A DNA stretch of 20,365 nucleotides, taken from the NCBI GenBank assembly GCA_964624955.1, contig CAZUZF010000015.1, forward strand, positions 1 to 20,365, given 5' to 3'. The notes beneath the pieces are model-generated. The model was not told where the DNA came from and made no database searches. It saw only the letters and a list, made by a program, of their open reading frames with translations. Source of the DNA: JACQHJ01 sp964624955 (lineage in GTDB: Bacteria; Patescibacteriota; Microgenomatia; Levybacterales; UBA12049). Of this stretch, positions 1 through 6,484 are shown one piece after another (the first letter of the stretch is position 1; each line of letters starts with the position of its first letter). A program made the translations under genes and the position numbers.

Positions 1-1073
1 GAAACTATAAGACCGTTTGCAGAAAATCTGTGAATATCAGAAACTGTTATATCGTAAACTCTTTCAACTCCTTCAACTTCTAATGAAGAAAACGTTGCTG
101 TAAATGGTTGATTGTATGGTCCTCTTACGTATAGCGAAAGGAGTGTTCTTAATTTTTCCTGTTTCTTTTCCTGCAAAAATCCAATTAAGGCTGCGAATTG
201 TGAAAGGCTTGTTTTGGAAACAACTAGCTCATGATATGCTTTGCAATTATATTGCTTACTCCCTCCTTTTCCATCAGGAAGAAATCTTTGTCCTGCAAGT
301 CTTCTGTTATTATAAATTTTACTAACTATACCAAAATTAAGAAGCAGTCTTTGAGTGCTGACAAGAAGATCCCTGCTTACAGAAGTAAGTCTTACGCTTA
401 CACCTTTTTGTATGTTACCTTGCACGCTTCCGTCACTTGAAAAAAGACCTTGTAAAAATCCTCTCTGCAAATCTTGCGAGCCTTTAAAAACTACCTCTGG
501 TACTATATATTTATTGCTATGTGTAATACCATACCTGTTTGCAATTCTCCAAAGTCTTGTTGATTCAATAATGGCCACATCTTTGCTATCAATGTATTGG
601 GGAGCAATTGAGTAAGATCTTGTTGTTACCTCTTCACCATCAACCATTTTACTTACCATCAAGCCAAACTGGGGTGCAAGCTCTTGTTTTTCTTGTCTGT
701 AGAAATAGAGAGTTGCTTCGTCTTTTTTAACCGACCCATCTCCCACTAACCATCCTAAAACTCTTCCTTCATCAAGCGTTCCTCTTATTCCAAAAGATCC
801 TCCACTTGAAAGCAAAATTTTGTCTCCTTTGACAAGCTTACCTGCTTCTATTTTGCCTTTTTGGGTAAATACTTTGTGGTCTTTTGTCAGCCTTAACTCA
901 TAACCTTCACGTGTTTTTAGTTTATAAACTTGCTTTACTCCTGTAAATTTAACATGTGATGATAAATAATGTTTACCATTTACCACAACCCTAAAAGGCA
1001 TATTGTTTTGGAAAAGTTCATTGATGGTTTGTAATCCATTTGTCGTGCTTACCAATGTATCGCCGGTAACACA
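1..1073 (-). mobile_element. Intein with LAGLIDADG (DOD) homing endonuclease inside nrdJ
   Basis: Starts at Cys300 of the precursor (codon 1073-1071), in the classic block A context CVTGDTLVSTTNG. Block B carries T362-x-x-H365 (TKDH). Two dodecapeptide-type endonuclease motifs are visible, LGWLVGDGS (405-413) and FLQGLFSSDGS (505-515); the acidic residues Asp411 and Asp513 are intact, so the nuclease may be active. Block F is VYDITVSDIHRFSANGLIV (638-656). The last two bases, TC, begin a Ser codon, so only a terminal His-Asn and the +1 Cys should lie outside; the intein would be about 359 residues. It splits the Asn-Pro-Cys-Gly-Glu radical-site motif directly before the thiyl-radical cysteine, so the reductase cannot work until splicing occurs. 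Intein assignment is certain; endonuclease activity is inferred. Confidence 0.95.
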
Positions 1074-1970
1074 AGGGTTGACGCAATTTATAGTATTCCA
1101 ATACCAGTTGTTGTACATTTTGTTGTACCTTTCCATAAAGACAAGGCCTGGTTCAGCAGACCTCCATGCTGCCTCACAAATTAAATTCCAGAGATACCTT
1201 GCTTTTACAGTCTTATATACTTTTACTTTCTTACCCATTTTTTTCCAATGATCTAAAATTCCATCCCACTTTTCATCATATTCCAAGTCAGTTATGTCTG
1301 GGAAAACCAAATCCCAATCTTTGTCTTTTTTGACTGCTTCCATAAACTTGTCTGATGCGCAAACTGAAAGATTGGCACCATTTATTTTGTTTAAATCCTG
1401 CTTGACTGTAATAAATTCCTCAATATCTGGATGCCAATCCCAAAGCATTATCATCGTTGCACCTCTCCGGGAACCCCCTTGTTGAATAATGTCTTTGGTT
1501 GCTATGGAATAAAGCTCTGCCCAATTAACAGGACCAGAAGAAAAACCATTGACCTTTTTAACTCTTGCACCCCTTGGCCTTAGGGATGAAAGATTGACTC
1601 CAACCCCTCCGCCCCTTGCCATTATTTCAACCAATTGTTTTAAGTTATCCAAAATTCCATCTCTGGAATCAGGAGGAGAGGGAATAACAAAACAGTTATA
1701 AAATGTAACTGCATAACCCGTTCCTGCACCTGCCAAGACTCTTCCACCCGGAACGAATTTGAAATCCCTCATTGCATCAACAAATTTATTTTCCCATTGC
1801 TTTCTTAAAGAGGGTTTTTCAACTTTTGCAATTGCCTTAGACACCCTTTTCCACATCTCTTCTGGAGTTTTCTCTGTTGGTTTTCCCTTTTTATCTTTTA
1901 AGGAATACCTATCTAAAAATACTTTCTCTCTTATTCCCTCTAATTGTGTTGTAGTTTTTACTTTTTTCAT
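1..1970 (-). CDS. nrdJ: Adenosylcobalamin-dependent (class II) ribonucleotide reductase, intein-containing, 3' end outside window
   Basis: Reduces ribonucleotides to deoxyribonucleotides by B12-generated radical chemistry in the cytoplasm. 656 complete codons are visible from the ATG at 1970; the frame is open at the left edge. Residues 1-299 are the N-extein. They include the start-proximal EKVFLDRYSLKD and KTPEEMWKRV segments typical of NrdJ, PGGRVLAGAG (75-84), Cys93 in YNCFVIP (first redox cysteine of the barrel), the glycine-rich ARGGGVGVNLSSLRPRG stretch, and QGGSRRGA. No N-terminal ATP-cone is present. After Asn298-Pro299 the sequence turns into an intein, so the catalytic Cys-Gly-Glu half of the active-site motif and the remaining enzyme lie beyond the window. 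The gene starts 14 nt after the nrdR stop, almost certainly as one operon; no Shine-Dalgarno is visible in that AT-only spacer. The family call is very secure. Confidence 0.95.
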   Translation of the reverse strand, partial: MKKVKTTTQLEGIREKVFLDRYSLKDKKGKPTEKTPEEMWKRVSKAIAKVEKPSLRKQWENKFVDAMRDFKFVPGGRVLAGAGTGYAVTFYNCFVIPSPPDSRDGILDNLKQLVEIMARGGGVGVNLSSLRPRGARVKKVNGFSSGPVNWAELYSIATKDIIQQGGSRRGATMIMLWDWHPDIEEFITVKQDLNKINGANLSVCASDKFMEAVKKDKDWDLVFPDITDLEYDEKWDGILDHWKKMGKKVKVYKTVKARYLWNLICEAAWRSAEPGLVFMERYNKMYNNWYWNTINCVNPCVTGDTLVSTTNGLQTINELFQNNMPFRVVVNGKHYLSSHVKFTGVKQVYKLKTREGYELRLTKDHKVFTQKGKIEAGKLVKGDKILLSSGGSFGIRGTLDEGRVLGWLVGDGSVKKDEATLYFYRQEKQELAPQFGLMVSKMVDGEEVTTRSYSIAPQYIDSKDVAIIESTRLWRIANRYGITHSNKYIVPEVVFKGSQDLQRGFLQGLFSSDGSVQGNIQKGVSVRLTSVSRDLLVSTQRLLLNFGIVSKIYNNRRLAGQRFLPDGKGGSKQYNCKAYHELVVSKTSLSQFAALIGFLQEKKQEKLRTLLSLYVRGPYNQPFTATFSSLEVEGVERVYDITVSDIHRFSANGLIV

Positions 1971-1984
1971 AATTATTTAATTAA

Positions 1985-2434
1985 TCATTTAATTAATCTT
2001 TGAACCTCCTTTTCAAAATCCTCAACATCAACAAACCTTTTAAACACACTAGAAAATCTAATGTACGCAACTTTATCTAAAGCCTTAAGCCTACTTGATA
2101 CCATTTGGCCGATTTTTTTGCTTTCTATTTCAACCGAATCGGCACCTCTTAACTCTCGTTCAATCTCCGTTACTATTTTCTCTATTGTCTCAAGAGATAC
2201 TTTTGTTTTCTCGCAAGATCTAATTATTCCTCTTTTTAACTTATCTCTGTCAAACTGCTCTCGACTTGTGTCCTTTTTAATTACTATTAGATTAACGTTT
2301 TCAATTCTTTCGTAGGTCGTAAATCTCTTTTTACAGCTTAGACATTCCCTTCTTCTTCTAATAGTTTCTAAATCTTCACTATCTCTTGTCTCTACTACTT
2401 CTGTATCTTTGCTTCCGCAATATGGACACTTCAT
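1985..2434 (-). CDS. nrdR: Transcriptional repressor NrdR
   Basis: Nucleotide-sensing repressor of ribonucleotide reductase genes. The 149-residue protein has the expected length and order: a zinc ribbon with Cys3, Cys6, Cys31 and Cys34 (MKCPYCGSKD and ECLSCKKRF), then an ATP-cone from about residue 49 to 139 (VIKKDTSREQFDRDKL onward, ending near FSSVFKRFVDVEDF). I chose the ATG at 2434 because nearly all NrdR proteins begin MKCPYC; an in-frame ATG 14 codons upstream (2476) lies between the predicted transcription start and the gene and adds residues without family support. It is the first gene of an nrdR-nrdJ operon and is probably autoregulated, because NrdR-box-like sequences overlap its promoter. 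The ATP-cone is here while NrdJ has none, so dNTP sensing in this operon may be chiefly transcriptional. Confidence 0.96.
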   Translation of the reverse strand: MKCPYCGSKDTEVVETRDSEDLETIRRRRECLSCKKRFTTYERIENVNLIVIKKDTSREQFDRDKLKRGIIRSCEKTKVSLETIEKIVTEIERELRGADSVEIESKKIGQMVSSRLKALDKVAYIRFSSVFKRFVDVEDFEKEVQRLIK

Positions 2435-2476
2435 ATCTAGTTTGGCTTTAATATATTTAACGCTTAATAGTCTCAA

Positions 2477-2492
2477 ACGCTAGATATAGTGC
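2477..2492. promoter_or_regulatory. NrdR box 1 (downstream of -10)
   Basis: The 16-mer acgCTAGATATAGtgc matches about 13 of 16 positions of the known NrdR box acaCwAtATaTwGtgt, including both C...G ends of the 10-bp core. It lies over the predicted transcription start of nrdR, a position that suits repression. Confidence 0.75.
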
Positions 2493-2499
2493 CAGAAAA

Positions 2500-2528
2500 A
2501 GCATATGGCACTAGTACTATGGTGTCAA
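2500..2528 (-). promoter_or_regulatory. Promoter of nrdR-nrdJ
   Basis: On the minus strand, a perfect -35 TTGACA (2528-2523), a 17-bp spacer and -10 TATGCT (2505-2500). Predicted transcription start is near 2493, giving a leader of about 60 nt before the nrdR ATG at 2434. Both NrdR-box candidates overlap this promoter: one sits in the spacer and one covers the start point. Confidence 0.75.
2508..2523. promoter_or_regulatory. NrdR box 2 (promoter spacer), weaker
   Basis: gcaCTAGTACTATggt keeps the CTA....TA core edges and the flanking ca/gt dyad, but is weaker than box 1 in the centre. Its core starts 31 bp from that of box 1, the roughly three-turn spacing seen for paired NrdR boxes in other bacteria, and it fills the -35/-10 spacer. 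The spacing is the main support. Confidence 0.5.
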
Positions 2529-2688
2529 CTATCAATATCTATATCAGATTAGATCAACATTTTTTTTAGCTTCAAAATTTAAGTTAAAATTCAGAAACTA
2601 AAAAAGCGAATAAAAAAGATCTCCTTTAGTCTAAACGATGGTTAAAAATGCGTATATAAAAAATGTTCTAAAGTATGCAAAAGAATAG
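2529..2688. other. AT-rich intergenic stretch, nothing recognised
   Basis: Between the nrdR promoter and the stop of the DUF5667-like gene. I see no convincing hairpin with a U-tract, no RNA gene and no credible ORF. The region is rich in A and T runs, and a weak CAATATCTAT half-match to an NrdR core lies at its edge (2533-2542). Confidence 0.5.
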
Positions 2689-3234
2689 TTACTGTGACTT
2701 TATTATAAGTACCCTTTCTTGGAAATCTCTGGCTCTTTGTTCTAGAAATCTAAGGTTTAAAAGTATATCTCCCTTTTGTCCTTTTTGCATTTCCCTAATT
2801 ACTTCCTGGTGTTTTTGTGAAGATTTTAGAAGTTGATCAACTGTTGCGTTTACGTCATCCCCTTGTTTTTTTGCTTTTTGGATATTGGCAATTCCATCAT
2901 CAAAATAGTTTCCGGATTTAGACAAAGTCGTAATACTAAGTTCTCCCTTTCCTTTTATCAGAAGCATTTGAGAAGCCACTAATCTTTTATCTGCTTGCAA
3001 TAAATCAAACTGGGTTTTTTTAAGCGGATCTGAAATTAAAAACTTTAAGATATTATCCCTTATTGCTTTTAAATAATATAAAGGGTTATCTGGTAAAAGC
3101 CCTGGATATGGAAGTTCGTATTGGACTTTTTCTATTACTGCGGATGGGGAAGCGTTAGAGGAATCTTGAGCAAAAACTTTGAGGGGATTTATAAAAATAA
3201 AAAGTAAAGTTAAGAGTATTAAAAGCTTTTTCAT
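2689..3234 (-). CDS. Secreted DUF5667-like protein
   Basis: A 181-residue exported protein. Residues 1-22 are a signal peptide (lysines, then a Leu/Ile/Phe core, ending at VFAQ). The mature part has the pattern YPGLLPDNPLYYLKAIRDN followed by FLISDPLKKTQFDLLQADKRL, which I recognise as the DUF5667 pattern (Pro-Gly-Leu-Leu-Pro-Asp-x-Pro-x-Tyr, then a helical region). The rest is predicted helical and charged, with no cysteine or catalytic motif. Proteins of this type are frequent in CPR genomes and their function is unknown; an extracytoplasmic helical or scaffold role is only a guess. It stands alone between gap and nrdR, with its own promoter whose -10 lies 7 nt before the ATG, so the mRNA is probably leaderless. 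Confidence 0.85.
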   Translation of the reverse strand: MKKLLILLTLLFIFINPLKVFAQDSSNASPSAVIEKVQYELPYPGLLPDNPLYYLKAIRDNILKFLISDPLKKTQFDLLQADKRLVASQMLLIKGKGELSITTLSKSGNYFDDGIANIQKAKKQGDDVNATVDQLLKSSQKHQEVIREMQKGQKGDILLNLRFLEQRARDFQERVLIIKSQ

Positions 3235-3241
3235 GGACTTA

Positions 3242-3269
3242 ATTATACAACTTTTTTTAAAAATGCAAA
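3242..3269 (-). promoter_or_regulatory. Promoter of the DUF5667-like gene (leaderless type)
   Basis: Minus strand: TTTGCA (3269-3264), 16-bp spacer, perfect TATAAT (3247-3242), then 7 nt to the ATG at 3234. Transcription would begin at or next to the start codon. No Shine-Dalgarno is present. Confidence 0.7.
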
Positions 3270-3299
3270 GAGTAATTTCAAGGCTAAATTTAGGTTTTG

Positions 3300-4370
3300 C
3301 TAAACTTGTGGCTGAGTTTGGGCTTGACGAGTTTTGCCTACCATTATTACTTCTTCTACCAGTCTATTTGCATAACCGTATTCGTTATCATACCAGGCAA
3401 TAATTTTAACCATATTCCCAATTACCTGAGTCAAGGAAAGATCTACGATAGAAGAATATGAGCTGCCAATAATATCGCTTGATACTATCGGATCATCAGT
3501 AACGGCTAATATTCCATCAAAGGAAGGAAGTTTAGAAGCATTTCTAAATGCGCTATTGACCTCTTCTTTTGTAGTTTCTCTTTTTAGGATAAAAGTAAAA
3601 TCGGAAAGCGAACCAACTGCAACAGGCACTCTTATCGCAAGCCCTGTAAACAGCCCTTCTAACTCCGGCAGCGCTTTTGTTGCGGCGATTGTTGCACCGG
3701 TTGATGTTGGAATGATATTTTGGGCTGCGGCCCTTGCCCTTCTATAGTCTTTATGCCCTCCGTCTTGTAACTGCTGATCTGGGGTATATCCATGGACTGT
3801 TGTCATCATTGCCTTTTCTACCCCAAAATTATCTGCCATTATTTTTGCAACAGGAGTAATGCAATTTGTGGTGCAAGATGCGTTGCTTATCGCATTTTCA
3901 TTTGAATAATTTTTCTCATTAACTGATAAAACATAGGTTGGAATATTTCCCTCTCTTACCGGAGCTGATAAGACAACAGCTTTTGCGCCTGCTCCTAAAT
4001 GTTTTTTTAATCCTTCTTCATCGCTAAATTTGCCTGTTGATTCAATAACTACATCAACGTTTAAATCATGCCAAGGAAGTAAATTTGGATCTTTTTGGGA
4101 TAATACCGCAATCTTTTTATTATCAATCAACAAATACCCTATTAAATCCTGGTACAAAGAATTTTCTTCTTTTTCCTGATAAGTTACATCTAAAGAGTAA
4201 ATCGGACCATACGAAGTATCATATTTTAAAAGATACATCCAACCTTTAATATCGGTAGAACTACCTGCGTTTATGACAACAACATCAATTTGGTCAGAGT
4301 ATTTTTCAAGTATCACTCTGTGAGCAACTCTTCCTATTCTTCCGTATCCATTAATAGCAAGACGTATCAT
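3300..4370 (-). CDS. gap: Glyceraldehyde-3-phosphate dehydrogenase, type I
   Basis: Oxidative phosphorylation of glyceraldehyde-3-phosphate to 1,3-bisphosphoglycerate in lower glycolysis. The 356 residues include the Rossmann fingerprint NGYGRIGR (7-14), the catalytic Cys166 in SNASCTTNC, His193 in TTVHGYT, and the C-terminal WYDNEYGYANRLVE. The Asp that follows the second Rossmann strand in NAD-specific enzymes (INDL/INDT in relatives) is replaced: here it reads VVVINAGSSTD, with Ala35 in that place. This is the position that discriminates against NADP, so dual or NADP use is possible. The C-terminus carries a short Gln/Thr/Pro tail. The gene starts 5 nt from an assembly gap and directly follows pgk, the next enzyme in the pathway, most likely in one operon. 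Confidence 0.96.
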   Translation of the reverse strand: MIRLAINGYGRIGRVAHRVILEKYSDQIDVVVINAGSSTDIKGWMYLLKYDTSYGPIYSLDVTYQEKEENSLYQDLIGYLLIDNKKIAVLSQKDPNLLPWHDLNVDVVIESTGKFSDEEGLKKHLGAGAKAVVLSAPVREGNIPTYVLSVNEKNYSNENAISNASCTTNCITPVAKIMADNFGVEKAMMTTVHGYTPDQQLQDGGHKDYRRARAAAQNIIPTSTGATIAATKALPELEGLFTGLAIRVPVAVGSLSDFTFILKRETTKEEVNSAFRNASKLPSFDGILAVTDDPIVSSDIIGSSYSSIVDLSLTQVIGNMVKIIAWYDNEYGYANRLVEEVIMVGKTRQAQTQPQV

Positions 4371-4375
4371 ACAAA

Positions 4376-4475
4376 NNNNNNNNNNNNNNNNNNNNNNNNN
4401 NNNNNNNNNNNNNNNNNNNNNNNNNNNNNNNNNNNNNNNNNNNNNNNNNNNNNNNNNNNNNNNNNNNNNNNNNNN
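4376..4475. other. Assembly gap (100 N)
   Basis: Exactly 100 undetermined bases, the conventional filler for a gap of unknown or estimated size. It removes the 3' end of pgk and anything between pgk and gap. Bacterial PGK needs roughly 50 residues after the Gly-Gly-Gly-Asp at the gap edge, which is more than 100 nt, so the true gap is probably somewhat larger. Confidence 0.98.
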
Positions 4476-5395
4476 TCTCCTCCTCCAACTATTTTATATG
4501 CATCTAAATTAATTATTCCCTTTGCCAAAATTTCTGTTGCCTTTTCATATTCTTTTTCTTCAATAAGTCCCATTGGACCATTCCAGATAATAGTCTTAGC
4601 GTTTTGAGCGATTTGTAAAAAGTTTTCAGCACTCTTTTGCGTAATGTCTTTTCCATCTAAAGTTAAATCAGCAACTAAAAGCATTGATTTTTTACCGCTT
4701 AGTTTTTCATGTTGTACTTTTAGAAGAATTTTTGTATTTTCTGCTATTTCTCCTCCTACCAAAACAAAATCGGAAAACTTATGCATTTTTTCTACCAATG
4801 GAAGTTTTGTTTCTATTTTTGCACCACCTATGATTACACAAAGCGGTCTTTTGGGATCTTCCAAAACTTTGGATAAAACTTCAACTTCTTTTAAAAGATG
4901 TAGTCCTGCAAAGGAAGGAATAAATTTAGTTATACCAACTATTGAGGCATGGTTTCTATGTGTTGCGGAAAAAGCGTCATTTACATAAATATCGGCAAGT
5001 CCCGCAAGTTTTTTAGAAAATTCTTCGTCATTTTCTTCCTCTTGTCTAAAAAACCTAAGATTTTCTAAAAGAAAAACGTTTTGGGCTAGTTTCCAACCTT
5101 CAAATCCATCAATATTTGACTTTTGAATTTTTGAATTTATTTTTTTGGAAAGATACGAAGCTATTGGAAAAAGACTAAATTTTTCATCTTTTCCTTTTGG
5201 TCTTCCTAAATGCCCCGCAATTATTACTTTTGCCCCACGCCTTACCAAATATTCCAAAGTTTCAAACCAGGCGTTTAATCTTGTCTCATCTTCTATTTTG
5301 CCGTCTTTTAGGGGAACGTCTAAATCCACACGGAGTAAAACAGTTTTTCCCTTAACATCATCTATCTCTTTTACGCTTTTTAAATTGTATTGCAT
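4476..5395 (-). CDS. pgk: Phosphoglycerate kinase, C-terminus lost in assembly gap
   Basis: Transfers the acyl phosphate of 1,3-bisphosphoglycerate to ADP. 306 residues are visible from the ATG at 5395. Markers: LLRVDLDVPLKDG near the N-terminus (family RxDxNVP, here with Asp for Asn), GHLGRPKG, VNDAFSATHRNHAS, GGAKIETKLPLVEKM at the start of the nucleotide domain, and WNGPMGLIEE. The visible part stops at KIVGGG plus a partial Asp codon, just before the nucleotide-binding Gly/Asp/Thr segment; the last 50 or so residues with the TGGGA motif are expected in the gap. The ATG is 3 nt after the stop of the CvpA-CAP gene, indicating translation coupling. It is interrupted by missing data, not a pseudogene. 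Confidence 0.95.
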
Positions 5396-5398
5396 AGA

Positions 5399-6424
5399 TT
5401 AGTCTGTAAATTCCTGACAAAACATTTCTCCGTAAATTCCGCCGTCAATTACTCCAATACCTACTTTTCCAAAATTAACAGATAAAATATTTGCCCTGTG
5501 CCCCGGGCTTTGCATAAAACCTTTCATGGCAAGGTCTGCATTGGGAGCAAGAGCCAAATTTTCTCCTGCATAGCTGAATGGTATATCACCTTCCACCATT
5601 CTATCAAACGGGGAAAGGCCTTGGGGCGTATAGTGAGAAAAATATCCCCCCAAAAACATGTCTTGGCAATGGTTTCTGCCCACCTTGGCCAAACTTTCTG
5701 AAAAAACAAGCTGGCTAAGGCCCTTTTTTACTCTTTCCTCGTTTACCAAATTAAACATAACTTGTTCCGATGCTTTGTCAACGCTTATGTTTTTGGTTTT
5801 AAAATTTAAATCTACGCTTTGGTCAGTCTGGGGCTCAACTGTCAAAAAAGACAAAGTATCGTTAACAGCTCCCCCAAAGACAGCATTTAAGTTTTTGGCA
5901 AAAACCTGGGTATTTGCAACCAAAACACTGCCAAGCCTTGAGTCTGTTACAGAACGCTTTAAAAAAACAGAAAAGGGTAAAGCCATGATAAGGCTTAAAA
6001 TAAAGGAGGCTAAAACTATTCCCGATAGAAAACCTGGAATTATACCTAGGAAATTTTCAATCCATAAAATCTTGTGTTTTGAAGAATCTGTTTTTATAAA
6101 TAAAGGCAAAGTAAAAACGAGTTTTTTAAAAAGAATGCTAAAAACTATTTCAAAGGAAACCGCTATAACCAAAAAACCTATTGCGTTCGAAAACCCTTGG
6201 GGAATATTAAAAACACTTACCAAAATATTTGCTAAAACAGAGTAAAAAGTAAGACCAAAAACAAAAGAAAGGATAAAACTTACAAAATCAACTAGGGCTG
6301 TAAAAAAACCAAGATAGTAACCCTCAACCGCATAAATCGTTACTATAATAATTAAAATTATATCTATCCAGTTAAGACCAAGGCTATTAATCGAAAAAAG
6401 AGGAATTAGTGAGTTTATGTCCAT
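5399..6424 (-). CDS. CvpA-like membrane protein fused to a CAP (SCP/PR1) domain
   Basis: 341 residues from the ATG at 6424. Residues about 18-150 form a CvpA-type module with four hydrophobic segments (starting NWIDIILIIIVTIYAVEGYYLGF; ending in FILSLIMALPFSVFL). A linker of about 65 residues follows, then a CAP domain from about 215 to 341: LVNEERVKKGLSQL, His264 in YFSHYTPQG, Glu288 in AGENLA, and His309 in SPGHRANIL, the metal/active-pocket residues of the superfamily. The CAP domain should face outside the cell. CvpA-CAP fusions occur in Gram-positive and CPR bacteria; the biochemical role is unknown. I prefer this ATG over one six codons upstream because a perfect TATAAT lies 6 nt before it and overlaps the upstream start. 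It leads an operon with pgk and gap. Confidence 0.88.
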   Translation of the reverse strand: MDINSLIPLFSINSLGLNWIDIILIIIVTIYAVEGYYLGFFTALVDFVSFILSFVFGLTFYSVLANILVSVFNIPQGFSNAIGFLVIAVSFEIVFSILFKKLVFTLPLFIKTDSSKHKILWIENFLGIIPGFLSGIVLASFILSLIMALPFSVFLKRSVTDSRLGSVLVANTQVFAKNLNAVFGGAVNDTLSFLTVEPQTDQSVDLNFKTKNISVDKASEQVMFNLVNEERVKKGLSQLVFSESLAKVGRNHCQDMFLGGYFSHYTPQGLSPFDRMVEGDIPFSYAGENLALAPNADLAMKGFMQSPGHRANILSVNFGKVGIGVIDGGIYGEMFCQEFTD

Positions 6425-6430
6425 AAAGCC

Positions 6431-6459
6431 ATTATAGACCATAAACTTTCTTTTTCCAA
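6431..6459 (-). promoter_or_regulatory. Promoter of CvpA-CAP/pgk/gap operon (leaderless type)
   Basis: Minus strand: TTGGAA (6459-6454), 17-bp spacer, TATAAT (6436-6431), 6 nt to the ATG at 6424. It faces away from the PBP promoter, so both transcripts start within about 60 bp. The first codon should be the 5' end or very near it. Confidence 0.75.
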
Positions 6460-6469
6460 AGCAAAAATA

Positions 6470-6478
6470 TGCTATGAT
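6470..6478 (+). promoter_or_regulatory. Extended -10 promoter of first PBP gene (leaderless type)
   Basis: TGC-TATGAT (6470-6478), an extended -10 (TGn) element, ends 6 nt before the ATG at 6485. No clear -35 is visible at 17 bp. No ribosome binding site fits between it and the start. Confidence 0.6.
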
Positions 6479-6484
6479 TATTGA

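Noticed and set aside
104..1485. Several plus-strand open frames across the left end
   Set aside because: All are antisense shadows of the nrdJ/intein reading frame, which is continuous on the minus strand from 1970 to the edge.
2435..2476. Upstream in-frame start for NrdR
   Set aside because: Adds 14 residues before the family-typical MKCPYC; the downstream ATG is the conserved start.
2515..2521. TACTATG copy near nrdR resembling the winged-helix operator
   Set aside because: A single unit, not tandem, and explained by the NrdR box 2 dyad.
2533..2542. Third NrdR-like core CAATATCTAT
   Set aside because: Lacks the closing G and the flanking dyad, is 22 bp from box 2, and lies upstream of the -35; chance similarity is likely in this AT-rich stretch.
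4367..4475. PGK reading frame continued through the N run to a stop overlapping gap
   Set aside because: Undetermined bases cannot support coding; only the part up to 4476 is annotated as pgk.
6425..6442. Upstream in-frame start for CvpA-CAP
   Set aside because: It lies upstream of the likely transcription start; its first codons overlap the TATAAT of the only good promoter.
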